DNA of 64,000 bases from Aestuariimicrobium kwangyangense DSM 21549. GTDB taxonomy: Bacteria; Actinomycetota; Actinomycetes; Propionibacteriales; Propionibacteriaceae. The notes under the pieces were generated by a model, which did not search any database, was not told the DNA's origin, and worked only from the letters and a program-made list of their open reading frames with translations. How positions within the stretch are numbered: position 1 is the stretch's first letter; each line of letters begins with the position of its first letter. The stretch covers positions 1,054,001 to 1,118,000 of the forward strand of contig NZ_ATXE01000001.1 of assembly GCF_000421525.1 (NCBI RefSeq), in the 5' to 3' direction. Below, piece by piece: positions 34,351 to 42,748 of this stretch. Both the position numbers and the translations under genes were made by a program.

Positions 34351-35700
34351 TCAGCTCAGGTACTGCAGCCCGTCGACCTCGGCGAGGAAGTCGTCGAGGA
34401 TGCTGCGGGCGACCGCGACCGAGTCGACCAGTGGGTGCTGGGCGATGGCCCGCCAGGCCAACGCCCGGCTCCCGCTGCGGGATGCCTCGATGGTGGCCCG
34501 TTCGACCTGCTTGACCTGGGTCACCAGACCGACCCCGTGGCGGGGGAGGGGTCCCGTGGGCAGCGGGTGCACCCCTGCGGCGTCGACCCGGCAGGGTGCC
34601 TCGATCACGGCGTCGGCGTCGAGTTCGGCCACCCGGTCACCGTTGGGCCGGTTCACGATCAGGGTCGCGGGACGATCGTGGGCGATGGCGTGCATGATGG
34701 CCAGCGCGACCCGGTCGTAGCCCCCGCTGACCAGGTCGTCCGGGTCGCGTTCGAAGTGCCCGGCGGCCTCGCGATTGGACGCCATGTAGGTGGTCTCGCG
34801 GGCGAGGCGGCAGTCGTCCCACCGCCGTAGTGCCCCCGGAGCAGTGGGGTCCGGGACGCCGTAGAACTCCCGCTGCTGGGCCTCGATCACCTGCGCCCGC
34901 GTGCGGGTGGCCGCGCGGTCCGCAGCCAGCGCCTCGCGCGTGAAGTAGTAGTGGTGCAGGTACTCGTTGGGCAGATGGCCCAGGTTCTGCAGCCAGTCGG
35001 AGCCGAACAGGCGGCCCTCCTCGAACGACTCGAGTGCCGCAGGGTCGGCCATCAACCGCGGCAACTGGTCGCTGCCGTCCAGGACGAGGGATCGGATCCA
35101 GCCGAGGTGGTTGAGCCCCACGTAGCCGATCTCGGCCCGCGACCGGTCGGCGGGCGCGACGCCCAGGGCGCCGAGCGCACGTCGGGCCAGACCGACGGGG
35201 GAGTCGCAGATACCGATCACCCGATCGCCCAGCACGTCGACCAGTGACTCGGTGACCATGCCGGCCGGGTTGGTGAACGAGATCACCCAGGCCTCGGGGG
35301 CCAGGGCGGCGATCCTCTCCGCCATGCCGCGGACGACGGGCAGGGTGCGCAGGGCGTACGCGACGCCCCCGGCCCCGACTGTCTCCTGCCCGATCACCCC
35401 ATGCCTGAGCGGGATGGTCTCGTCACAGGTACGCCCGGCAAGACCACCGACTCGGATCGCGGAGAACACGAAGTCGGTGCCCCGTACGGCGTCATCCAAC
35501 TCGGTGTGCAGCGACACCACGGGAGGGTGGGGGTGCCCGGAGGACTGCTCGCCCAGCACGGCGGCGATCGAACGGAGGCGATGCGCATCCGAGTCGAACA
35601 GCCTCAACTCGGTGACCCGCCCCGGCTCGCGGTCGTCCAACAACGCCTGGTGCACGAGCGGCACCCGGAACCCTCCGCCCCCCAGGATCGACAGAATCAT
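34351..35700 (-). CDS. GH4 family 6-phospho-beta-glucosidase-like enzyme
   Basis: 449 aa. NAD-binding start ILSILGGGGFRVPLVHQAL; metal Cys in GICDSPVGLARR; metal His in GLNHLGWIRSL. The GGGGFR/ICDSP wording belongs to the BglT/LicH branch that cuts 6-phospho-beta-glucosides, unlike the MelA-like gene at 14972. GGGAAGGAAGG lies before ATG 35700. It is divergent from a PfkB kinase across 100 bp; no PTS gene is seen, so phosphorylation of the substrate may depend on distant genes or on the kinase. Confidence 0.88.
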   Translation of the reverse strand: MILSILGGGGFRVPLVHQALLDDREPGRVTELRLFDSDAHRLRSIAAVLGEQSSGHPHPPVVSLHTELDDAVRGTDFVFSAIRVGGLAGRTCDETIPLRHGVIGQETVGAGGVAYALRTLPVVRGMAERIAALAPEAWVISFTNPAGMVTESLVDVLGDRVIGICDSPVGLARRALGALGVAPADRSRAEIGYVGLNHLGWIRSLVLDGSDQLPRLMADPAALESFEEGRLFGSDWLQNLGHLPNEYLHHYYFTREALAADRAATRTRAQVIEAQQREFYGVPDPTAPGALRRWDDCRLARETTYMASNREAAGHFERDPDDLVSGGYDRVALAIMHAIAHDRPATLIVNRPNGDRVAELDADAVIEAPCRVDAAGVHPLPTGPLPRHGVGLVTQVKQVERATIEASRSGSRALAWRAIAQHPLVDSVAVARSILDDFLAEVDGLQYLS

Positions 35701-35800
35701 GGCGTCCTTCCTTCCCACCTGACGGTAGGGCGCAAGAATGATCAGAGGCAAGCATGATCGACCGTCCGGCCAGGGTGACGTGGCGGTCAGGGAGCGACCA

Positions 35801-36802
35801 ATGACCTCACCGACGACGACCCCCTACGACCTCCTGGCCTGTGGGCTGGTGTTCACCGACCTCATCTTCCACGGCATCCCCGATGAGGGTCCCGCCTTCG
35901 GTACAGAGGTGCGCACCCCCGACTACCGCGAGGTTCCCGGCGGCATCGCCAATGCCTCCATCGCCGGTAGTCGGCTCGGCCTTCGGGTGGGCATGGTCGC
36001 CGACGTCGGCGACGACCTGGTGGGGCAGGGCAGTCTCGCCCGACTGCGGGACGAGGGAATCGACACCTCGGGTTGCCTCGTGCACGCCGGTTGGCAGACG
36101 CCCTTGACCATCGTGCTGAACTACGCCGGCGACCGCACCATGGTGACGGCCGAGACCCCCCACCCCGGGCGCTGCGTGCTGCGCGCCGCCTCTTCGCCGC
36201 CCGCCAGGGTGGTGGTGGCCCACCTGCAGCCCTTCCCGATGCCGTGGCTGTCCAGTGCGGCCCAGCGCGGCGCCCTGGTGATCGGTGACATCGGCTGGGA
36301 CGAGAGCGGCCGCTGGGACCTCTCGGCGCTGCCCGACCTACCGCACTGCCACGCGTTCACGCCCAACCTCACCGAGGCGCTGCACTACACCCGGACGACG
36401 ACCGTTGACGAGGCACTCACGGCCCTCTCCGAGCACGTCCGACTGCCGGTGGTGACCATGGGCGCCGACGGGGTGTCGGCCCTCGACCGCGACACCGGTG
36501 AACGGGTGCACGTGGCAGCGGTCCCCGGGCCCGTCGTCGACACCGGGGGAGCGGGGGACGTCTTCTCGGCCGGGCTGGCGGCGGGGCTGCTGGCGCGGTG
36601 GCCGCTCGTCCAGTCGCTACGGTTCGCGGTGCTGGTCAGCGGTCTGACGGTGCGTGAACCCGGGGCCGGCACCACCGCACCCACCCTCGCCGACATGCGC
36701 CGCTGGCACGCCGACCTGGACCGTGGCGACCCCCTCGTCGAGGAGTACGCCTTCCTGACCGAGATCCCCACCCACGGCCCCTGGAGCCAGCCCGCTCCGT
36801 GA
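35801..36802 (+). CDS. PfkB-family carbohydrate kinase
   Basis: 333 aa ribokinase fold. The N-terminal PGGIANASIAGSRLGL and the C-terminal anion-hole motif DTGGAGDVFSAGL with the catalytic Asp are intact. Substrate could be a ketose, a nucleoside or an oligosaccharide. Its placement opposite the GH4 enzyme suggests one sugar pathway under a shared control region (35701-35800). GGGAG precedes ATG 35801. Confidence 0.85.
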   Translation: MTSPTTTPYDLLACGLVFTDLIFHGIPDEGPAFGTEVRTPDYREVPGGIANASIAGSRLGLRVGMVADVGDDLVGQGSLARLRDEGIDTSGCLVHAGWQTPLTIVLNYAGDRTMVTAETPHPGRCVLRAASSPPARVVVAHLQPFPMPWLSSAAQRGALVIGDIGWDESGRWDLSALPDLPHCHAFTPNLTEALHYTRTTTVDEALTALSEHVRLPVVTMGADGVSALDRDTGERVHVAAVPGPVVDTGGAGDVFSAGLAAGLLARWPLVQSLRFAVLVSGLTVREPGAGTTAPTLADMRRWHADLDRGDPLVEEYAFLTEIPTHGPWSQPAP

Positions 36803-36894
36803 GCCCGGCATCGCCGGACCAGCGACGCCCGGCCCACCAACGGTGCGGCGCAGCCCGCCCCAATCCCTGAGCGCCAGAAGTCGGGCGGCTGGGA

Positions 36895-38100
36895 TCAGAA
36901 GTAGTCGCGGATGTGGTTCTGGCGACCACCGAAAGCGGCCGACCAGGTGGGATAGGTGTTGGTCGCCCCGCCCGCGGCGAGTCCGGCCCCGACGATGTTC
37001 CACATCGATTGGGAACCCGAGAACAGCAGTGACAGTCCGCGCTGGCTGAACTCGACCGGGTTGAGCCGCTTCGAGTGGGCACCCAGTCTCCCGATCCGGG
37101 TGACGGTGGCGTGGCCGTCCTCCAGCCGCAGCTTCCAGTCACCGGTGATGGTGTCGATGCTGTCATCGGTGACCCGGAACGGCAGTTCGCAGTCCAACCC
37201 CTCCGGCCAGACGCGGGGCACCAGCGCGGCGCGGAGGTTCAGCACCTTCACCATGTACGGGAACCTCTCGACCACGTGCCAGGTCGCCGCCGGGTGCACC
37301 AGTCTCAAGCCGTCGTCGCCGGAGGTGCGGAAGACGGTGTGGGGCAGCACCGGGGAGTTCGTCCCGAACATCGCCAGCAGGGCCTGGGTGGCCAGCGATG
37401 ACAGCGAGACGAACTCCCGGACCGACAGTTCGGCACCTTCGCCGTACCCGTGGCCACGGTTCCACGAGGCGTAGGCGGCCACCTGGCCGTCGATGCGCGC
37501 CACGGTGATGCCGGTGTGCGCCTTCACCCGCTTGGCGGGCTTCGACTCGTACAGGGGGCCGGTGCGGTTGACCGGCCCGTTCTGCTGGATCGCCCAGCGG
37601 TGGTACAGGTCGTCGAGGGCGGGGACGTCGTCCTCGGTGGCCCGACCCAGGGTCACACCTTCGGGTGGGGTGAGCGTGCCCAGCTCGATGGTGGGCACCT
37701 TGACGCGGGTGAGTTCGGCTGCGAGTTCGAACCCGAATCTGCGATAGATGGCGTTCGCGGTGGGGAAGAGGGTTGCCACCACCGCCCCTCGCTCGCGCGC
37801 GTCCGCAAGGGCCTGCAGCAGCAGCGGGCTCAGCACACCCCGGCCGCGGTGTTCCTGTGCGGTGGTGACGCTCATCACTCCTGCGGTCGCCAGTTCGGTG
37901 CCGCCCCAGAAGGAGGAGATGTCACGCACCCCTGCCCGGCCCACCTGGCGGTCGTCGTCGAAGGCCCCCAACCAGTAGGAGGGTGGCTTCGAGATCTGGG
38001 CTGTGTTCTTCTTCGACAGGGGGGAGCCGAAGGCCTCGTGGCGCAGCAGTTGGGTGGCCTCGGCATCGTCATCGGTCAACGGACGCACGGTGATCGCCAT
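36895..38100 (-). CDS. Eis-like GNAT N-acetyltransferase
   Basis: 401 aa with the Eis layout: N-terminal GNAT domain (VMSVTTAQEHRGRGVLSPLL acetyl-CoA loop, AIYRRFGFELA), a second degenerate GNAT domain, and a C-terminal SCP2-like domain ending in a free Phe carboxylate (NHIRDYF). In Mycobacterium Eis the terminal carboxylate takes part in catalysis, and multi-site acetylation of amines, including aminoglycosides, is known; substrate here is unknown. A 13-bp inverted repeat with a 3-nt bulge covers the start-proximal leader. Confidence 0.88.
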   Translation of the reverse strand: MAITVRPLTDDDAEATQLLRHEAFGSPLSKKNTAQISKPPSYWLGAFDDDRQVGRAGVRDISSFWGGTELATAGVMSVTTAQEHRGRGVLSPLLLQALADARERGAVVATLFPTANAIYRRFGFELAAELTRVKVPTIELGTLTPPEGVTLGRATEDDVPALDDLYHRWAIQQNGPVNRTGPLYESKPAKRVKAHTGITVARIDGQVAAYASWNRGHGYGEGAELSVREFVSLSSLATQALLAMFGTNSPVLPHTVFRTSGDDGLRLVHPAATWHVVERFPYMVKVLNLRAALVPRVWPEGLDCELPFRVTDDSIDTITGDWKLRLEDGHATVTRIGRLGAHSKRLNPVEFSQRGLSLLFSGSQSMWNIVGAGLAAGGATNTYPTWSAAFGGRQNHIRDYF

Positions 38101-38104
38101 GTCA

Positions 38105-38139
38105 GTCAGTCAACCAGAATTCCCCGATTCTGGACTGAC
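38105..38139. repeat. Inverted repeat between eis-like and vanW-like genes
   Basis: GTCAGT-CAA-CCAGAAT (38105-38120) pairs with ATTCTGG-ACTGAC (38127-38139), leaving CAA bulged and a 6-nt loop. It starts 5 bp before the acetyltransferase ATG on one side and overlaps the likely -35 position for TAGAAT (38152-38157) on the other. It could be an operator for both genes or a leader hairpin of the acetyltransferase mRNA. Confidence 0.55.
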
Positions 38140-38228
38140 GCCATCGCCACGTAGAATCTGGCCACGAGTCGTGGGTGCCGTCGTTGGGGCGCTGGACGAC
38201 GTCCCATACCCCGCAGCAGAGGTGCCTC

Positions 38229-39974
38229 TTGTCACAGAACCATGTCTCCCGTGCCGGTCGAACCCCAGGAGCGCGCCGTCGCCGTCCGCACGCCGTGGTG
38301 GGAGCCTCCGTCGTCGGGGGGCTCGTGGTCATCGCAGGAGCGGCCTACGCCGTCGGATACGTGATGGCCGGGGACAACACCCCCAAGAACGCCTCGGTAC
38401 AGGGAATCCCGATCGGCGGCATGCCTGCCCAGGAGGCCGAGCGGAAGCTGCAGAAGCAGATCGCCCCCAAGGCTGAGGCCGCGATCATTCTGAAGGGGCC
38501 CGACAAGCAGGCCTCGATCAAGCCCGCGGCTGCCGGCCTGTCGGTCGACTACGCCGCCACCGTTCGGGCTGCAGGGGCCGGACGATCCTGGAGCCCGCTG
38601 CACATCGTGAACGTGCTGCGCGGCGGTGGCTCCCTCGATCTGGTCACCACCTCCGACCCGGCCAAGCTGAAGGCGGCCGTGACGGCTGTGGCCCCGCAGT
38701 TCGCGGTCGAGCCGCGGGACGCCTCCTTGGCCGTGGTGGGCGGGAAGGCCAAGATCACCGAGGCGGTGCAGGGTCAGTCCCTCGACGTCGACAAGGCAAC
38801 GGCCGAGGTGCGGCAGGCCTGGCTGGAACGCACCAGCGTCGACGCCCCCCTGACCACCAGCGACCCGCAGATCACCACCGAGGCGGTCACCTCCGTGGCC
38901 GAGCAGCAGCTGTCGCCGGTGCTGTCCGGTCCGATCCCGCTGAAGACCAGGGACGGCAAGGCCTTCGAGGTGCCGCAGCAGGCCCTGGTGGCCAGCACCA
39001 CGGTGAAGCAGACGGGCACCACGTTCACGGTTTCGACCGACATGAAGAAGCTGTTCGCCGGTTCGCAGGACTCGATCGCGACCCTCAAGTACCCCCAGGG
39101 ACGCAACGCCAGCATCCAGTTGCAGGGTGGCAAGCCGGTGGTCGTCCCCTCCATCGACGGTCGCGGGGTCACCGAGGCGAACTTCATCAAGGCCGTGCAG
39201 CCGGTGCTGGCGCGGACGGGCGCCGAACGCACCGCTGTCGTCGAGGTGACCAAGGTGCCGGCCTCCTACACCACTGCGGACGCCCAGAAGGCGGGCGTCA
39301 AGGAGGTCACCGGGGAGTTCACCACGCAGTTCCCCTACGCGGAGTACCGCAACAACAACCTCTCCCATGCTGCCGCCGGCATCAACAACACCTACCTCAA
39401 GCCCGGCGACACGTTCAGCCTCAACCGGGTGCTGGGCGAGCGGACCGCCGGCAACGGCTACATCGACGGCTACGTCATCGAGGGTGGGGTGCTCAAGAAG
39501 GAGGTCGGCGGCGGCGTCTCGCAGTCGGCGACCACCACCTACAACGCCGCCTTCTTTGCCGGTCTCGAGGACGTGGAGCACCATCCGCACTCCCTCTACT
39601 TCCCGCGCTACCCCGCGGGGCGTGAGGCGACCGTCTACTACGGGTCACTCGACCTGAAGTTCCGCAACAACACCAACTACGGCGTGCTGGTGCAGGCGTA
39701 CGTGAACAAGGCCGCCCCAGGGGGCATGGGCTCGATCACGGTGCGCATCTGGTCGACCAAGATCTACACGGTCAAGTCGTCCGACCTGGTCAAGTCCAAC
39801 TTCACCACGGGCAAGGTGATCACCAGCAAGGACCCCAAGTGTGAGTACCAGGCACCCATCCGGGGCTTCGACGTGCACTACAGCCGGCTCTTCTACCAGG
39901 GCGGATCGCTGGTGCGCACCGAGAAGTTCTTCTGGCGCTACAGCCCCGGCGACGAGATCAAGTGCGCCAGCTGA
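38229..39974 (+). CDS. VanW family protein, membrane-anchored
   Basis: 581 aa from TTG 38229, which has AGAGG at the right distance; an upstream ATG at 38175 lies too close to the promoter. Short Arg-rich cytosolic start, one membrane helix (VVGASVVGGLVVIAGAAYAVGY, about residues 22-45), then an exterior region with two repeats of the peptidoglycan-binding type PF12229 and a VanW domain (FNRVLGERTAGNGY-like segment through VGGGVSQSATTTYNA). A C-terminal tail has paired cysteines (KCEY, IKCAS) possibly disulfide-bonded. Linked to the cell wall; vancomycin resistance is not implied. Confidence 0.85.
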   Translation: MSQNHVSRAGRTPGARRRRPHAVVGASVVGGLVVIAGAAYAVGYVMAGDNTPKNASVQGIPIGGMPAQEAERKLQKQIAPKAEAAIILKGPDKQASIKPAAAGLSVDYAATVRAAGAGRSWSPLHIVNVLRGGGSLDLVTTSDPAKLKAAVTAVAPQFAVEPRDASLAVVGGKAKITEAVQGQSLDVDKATAEVRQAWLERTSVDAPLTTSDPQITTEAVTSVAEQQLSPVLSGPIPLKTRDGKAFEVPQQALVASTTVKQTGTTFTVSTDMKKLFAGSQDSIATLKYPQGRNASIQLQGGKPVVVPSIDGRGVTEANFIKAVQPVLARTGAERTAVVEVTKVPASYTTADAQKAGVKEVTGEFTTQFPYAEYRNNNLSHAAAGINNTYLKPGDTFSLNRVLGERTAGNGYIDGYVIEGGVLKKEVGGGVSQSATTTYNAAFFAGLEDVEHHPHSLYFPRYPAGREATVYYGSLDLKFRNNTNYGVLVQAYVNKAAPGGMGSITVRIWSTKIYTVKSSDLVKSNFTTGKVITSKDPKCEYQAPIRGFDVHYSRLFYQGGSLVRTEKFFWRYSPGDEIKCAS

Positions 39975-40070
39975 CCGCGGCTGGTTCACAGGCCGGAACG
40001 GCGACTGCCCCCCGGGTTGTCGGAGCGGTACAGTCGTGAACCACGGAGCACGTAACGAAAGGGAACCCTC

Positions 40071-40391
40071 GTGACCTACATCATTGGCGCCGCCTGCGTT
40101 GACATCAAGGATCGCGCCTGCGTCGAGGAGTGTCCGGTCGACTGCATCTACGAGGGCAACCGCATGCTCTACATCCACCCGGAGGAGTGCGTCGACTGCG
40201 GTGCCTGTGAGCCGGTCTGCCCCGTCGAGGCCATCTACTACGAGGACGACGTCCCCGCCGAGCAGAAGCAGTTCTACGACGTGAACGTGCAGTTCTTCGA
40301 CGACCTCGGTTCCCCCGGCGGCGCCTCCAAGCTGGGACCCCTCGACAAGGACCACCCGGTCGTCGAGGCCATGCCGCCCCAGGGCGAGTGA
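40071..40391 (+). CDS. fdxA: 7Fe ferredoxin
   Basis: 106 aa. The first cluster site (GAACVDIKDRACVEECPVDC, with one Cys spacing suited to 3Fe-4S) and the second (CVDCGACEPVCPVEA, 4Fe-4S) are both present, followed by the acidic C-terminal segment of actinobacterial FdxA/FdxC. Soluble electron carrier. GAAAGGGA precedes GTG 40071, and TACAGT (40029-40034) is a likely -10. The stop overlaps the dapC start; pairing of this ferredoxin with dapC is widespread in actinobacteria. Confidence 0.95.
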   Translation: MTYIIGAACVDIKDRACVEECPVDCIYEGNRMLYIHPEECVDCGACEPVCPVEAIYYEDDVPAEQKQFYDVNVQFFDDLGSPGGASKLGPLDKDHPVVEAMPPQGE

Positions 40392-41515
40392 CCGCCGACG
40401 CGGTGACCGGTCGGGGGGCCTTGTCGGCGCAGTTGCCCGACTTCCCGTGGGACACGATCGCTGCCGCCAGGCGGCGGGCCGAGCAACACCCCGGCGGCAT
40501 CGTCGACCTCTCGGTCGGCACCCCCGTCGATCCGACCCCAGCCGTGGCCAGGGATGCCCTGACCGCAGCCTCGGACGCGCACGGCTACCCCCAGGTCTGG
40601 GGCACCCCCGCCGTGAGGCAGGCCATCATCGGCCACCTGCGCGAACGCTGGAACGCGGCTGAGTTGGCGCAGACGCAGGTGATGCCCGTCATCGGCACCA
40701 AGTGGTTGGTGGCATGGCTTCCCACCCTGCTGAACCTGGGGGAGGGCGACGTCGTGGTCATCCCCACGACGGCCTACCCCACCTACCGGGTGGGCGCCGA
40801 ACTGGTCGGGGCGACGGTCGTCGAGTGCGACGACCCGAAGGGGCTGCCCGCCAACACCCGACTGGTGTGGATCAACTCACCGGCCAACCCCCACGGCGCG
40901 ATCCTCGGCCCCGACGACCTGCGCGCCTGGATCGACGCGACCCGCGCATCAGGAGCAGTGCTGGCCTCGGACGAGTGCTACGGCGAGTTCGCCTGGGACG
41001 CCCCTGCCCACTCCGTGCTCGACACCTCGATCAACCACGGATCGACCCGAGGGTTGCTGGCGGTCATGTCGACCTCCAAGGAGTCCAACCTCGCGGGCTA
41101 CCGGGCTGGCTTCGTGGCCGGGGACGAGGCCATCGTCCGTGAACTGCTGGCCTTGGGCAAGCACACCGGCATGATGCTGCCCACCCCCGTGTTGGCGGCC
41201 ATGCAGGCCGTGCTGACCGACCGTGCCCACGTCGCCGAGCAACGGGCCCGTTACCTCGCCAGGCGAGCTCTGCTGCGACCGGCGCTGGAGCGAGTCGGCT
41301 TCCGCATCGACCACTCCGAGGGCTCGCTCTACCTGTGGGCCACCCGGGGGGAGAACTGCCGCACGACGCTCGACTGGCTGTCCGAACGAGGCATCCTGGC
41401 GGCCCCCGGCGACTTCTACGGTGAGGCCGGGCGCCAGCACGTGCGGATCGCCCTGACCGCCACCGACGAGCGGATCGCCGCGGCCGTCGAGCGGTTGGGT
41501 GCCGACTTCCGCTGA
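40388..41515 (+). CDS. dapC: Succinyldiaminopimelate transaminase
   Basis: 375 aa, class I/II PLP aminotransferase: VIGTKWLVAWLP, NSPANPHGAIL, SDECYGEFAW, and the PLP lysine in MSTSKESNLAGYRAGF. Acts in the succinylase branch of lysine synthesis, after DapD and before DapE. GTG 40388 overlaps the ferredoxin stop as GTGA. The other succinylase genes, dapD and dapE, are 3-5 kb downstream. Confidence 0.93.
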   Translation: MTADAVTGRGALSAQLPDFPWDTIAAARRRAEQHPGGIVDLSVGTPVDPTPAVARDALTAASDAHGYPQVWGTPAVRQAIIGHLRERWNAAELAQTQVMPVIGTKWLVAWLPTLLNLGEGDVVVIPTTAYPTYRVGAELVGATVVECDDPKGLPANTRLVWINSPANPHGAILGPDDLRAWIDATRASGAVLASDECYGEFAWDAPAHSVLDTSINHGSTRGLLAVMSTSKESNLAGYRAGFVAGDEAIVRELLALGKHTGMMLPTPVLAAMQAVLTDRAHVAEQRARYLARRALLRPALERVGFRIDHSEGSLYLWATRGENCRTTLDWLSERGILAAPGDFYGEAGRQHVRIALTATDERIAAAVERLGADFR

Positions 41516-41530
41516 GGCGTCTTCACACCG

Positions 41531-41614
41531 CCAACCCGGAAGCTCGTCACCAGATCGCCCCGCCATCCCCGATCCGGGCCAGCGGGGCCGTCTGGCGACG
41601 AGTTCCCGGGTTGG
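41531..41614. repeat. 33-bp imperfect inverted repeat after dapC
   Basis: Arm 41531-41563 (beginning CCAACCCGGAAGCTCG) and arm 41582-41614 (ending GAGTTCCCGGGTTGG) are complementary apart from a few mismatches and one shifted base, with an 18-nt spacer. It fills nearly all of the 102-bp gap between the convergent dapC and oxidoreductase genes. Far longer than the other terminator-like hairpins here. Confidence 0.7.
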
Positions 41615-41617
41615 GGC

Positions 41618-42748
41618 TCAGGCGAGCTCCGAGATCTGCACCACGCGGTGCTTGCGGGCCGAGACCTGCGCTGCCTCCACGATCTGGGCGGTCCGCAGGC
41701 CGACGTGACCGTCGGGCGACGGCCACTCCACAGCCTCACCGGCACGTCGAGCCTGCACCGCATCGATGAAGGTGCGCAGCAGTCCGTCGTCCAGGTTGGC
41801 GCCGTAGGGCAGCCAGAAGTCACGCCCACCCGCGTTGCCGTCCCAACCACCGACCCGTTGGGCGAAGGGATTGATCTCGAGCACCCCGTTGGTCCCGGCC
41901 AGTTCGAGGGTGACCCCACCCCAGGTGGGGGCTCCCTTGGGCACGCTCCAGGAGCAGTCGATGGTGGCGACCAGGCCCTGCTCATAGGTGATGGTGACCA
42001 GACCACCCGTCTCGCACAGGACCCCATCGAGGTCGGCGTGCATGATCTGGTTCTTGACGGCGTGGACCGAGGCCGGACGATCACCGGTCAGCCAGTCGAG
42101 CAGCTCGGCCACGTGCACGGTGTGGTCGACCAGGGCACCGCCTCCCGACCATTCGGGATTCAGGAACCAGCGCCGGGCCCCGACGGGGCAGTAGCCGTTG
42201 TTGGTACCGACGGCGCCGATCAGCTGCCCGAGCGTTCCCTCGGCGATCGCCTGCTTCGCGGCCGTCACCGCGGGCGAGAAGTGCACGGGGTAGGCGGTCA
42301 TCAACAGCACACCGGCGCGCTCGCAGGCATCGATCATCGCGCGCGCGTCCGCGGCCGTCACGGCGAGGGGCTTCTCGCAGAGCACGTGCACGCCGTGCGC
42401 GGCGGCGAGCTCGGTGTCCTGGCGGTGGCGGGTGTTCTCGGAGCAGATGACCACGGCGTCCGGCGCCCACGCGAACAGTTCCTCGTAGGTGTCGACGTGG
42501 GCCACTCCGAGCTGGGCGGCGAGGTCCGCGCCGCGCACCTCGTGGTCGGCCGACGAGACCCGGTCCGGATCGCACGCCAGCACGTCCACCCCCGCCTGCT
42601 GCAGCAGGTGCACGTAGCCGGCGGCATGGGGGTGCGCGAAGGACATCACGGCGACCTTGAGTCGGCGCTGGTCGGTGTGGTCGCCCTGCATCGAGGTGGA
42701 CTCCTGCTCGTCGGCCTGCCGGGTGGTCTGCTGCTGGGTCTGGGTCAT
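41618..42748 (-). CDS. Gfo/Idh/MocA family oxidoreductase
   Basis: 376 aa NAD(P)-binding protein. A Gln/Thr-rich N-terminal tail (about 25 residues) leads into KVAVMSFAHPHAAGYVHLLQ, which lacks the usual GxGxxG and has SFAHPHA instead; CEKPLAVTAADARAMI with the catalytic Lys follows, then NPEWSGGGALVDHTVHVAELLDWL. The HPHA variant is known in a subgroup of the family. Its ATG overlaps the stop of the sister gene as ATGA. Probably a sugar or inositol dehydrogenase; substrate unknown. Confidence 0.85.
   Translation of the reverse strand: MTQTQQQTTRQADEQESTSMQGDHTDQRRLKVAVMSFAHPHAAGYVHLLQQAGVDVLACDPDRVSSADHEVRGADLAAQLGVAHVDTYEELFAWAPDAVVICSENTRHRQDTELAAAHGVHVLCEKPLAVTAADARAMIDACERAGVLLMTAYPVHFSPAVTAAKQAIAEGTLGQLIGAVGTNNGYCPVGARRWFLNPEWSGGGALVDHTVHVAELLDWLTGDRPASVHAVKNQIMHADLDGVLCETGGLVTITYEQGLVATIDCSWSVPKGAPTWGGVTLELAGTNGVLEINPFAQRVGGWDGNAGGRDFWLPYGANLDDGLLRTFIDAVQARRAGEAVEWPSPDGHVGLRTAQIVEAAQVSARKHRVVQISELA

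Noticed and set aside
38229-39974. VanW as vancomycin resistance
   Set aside because: No vanHAX or vanRS genes are present; VanW domains are common in cell-wall proteins of susceptible species.
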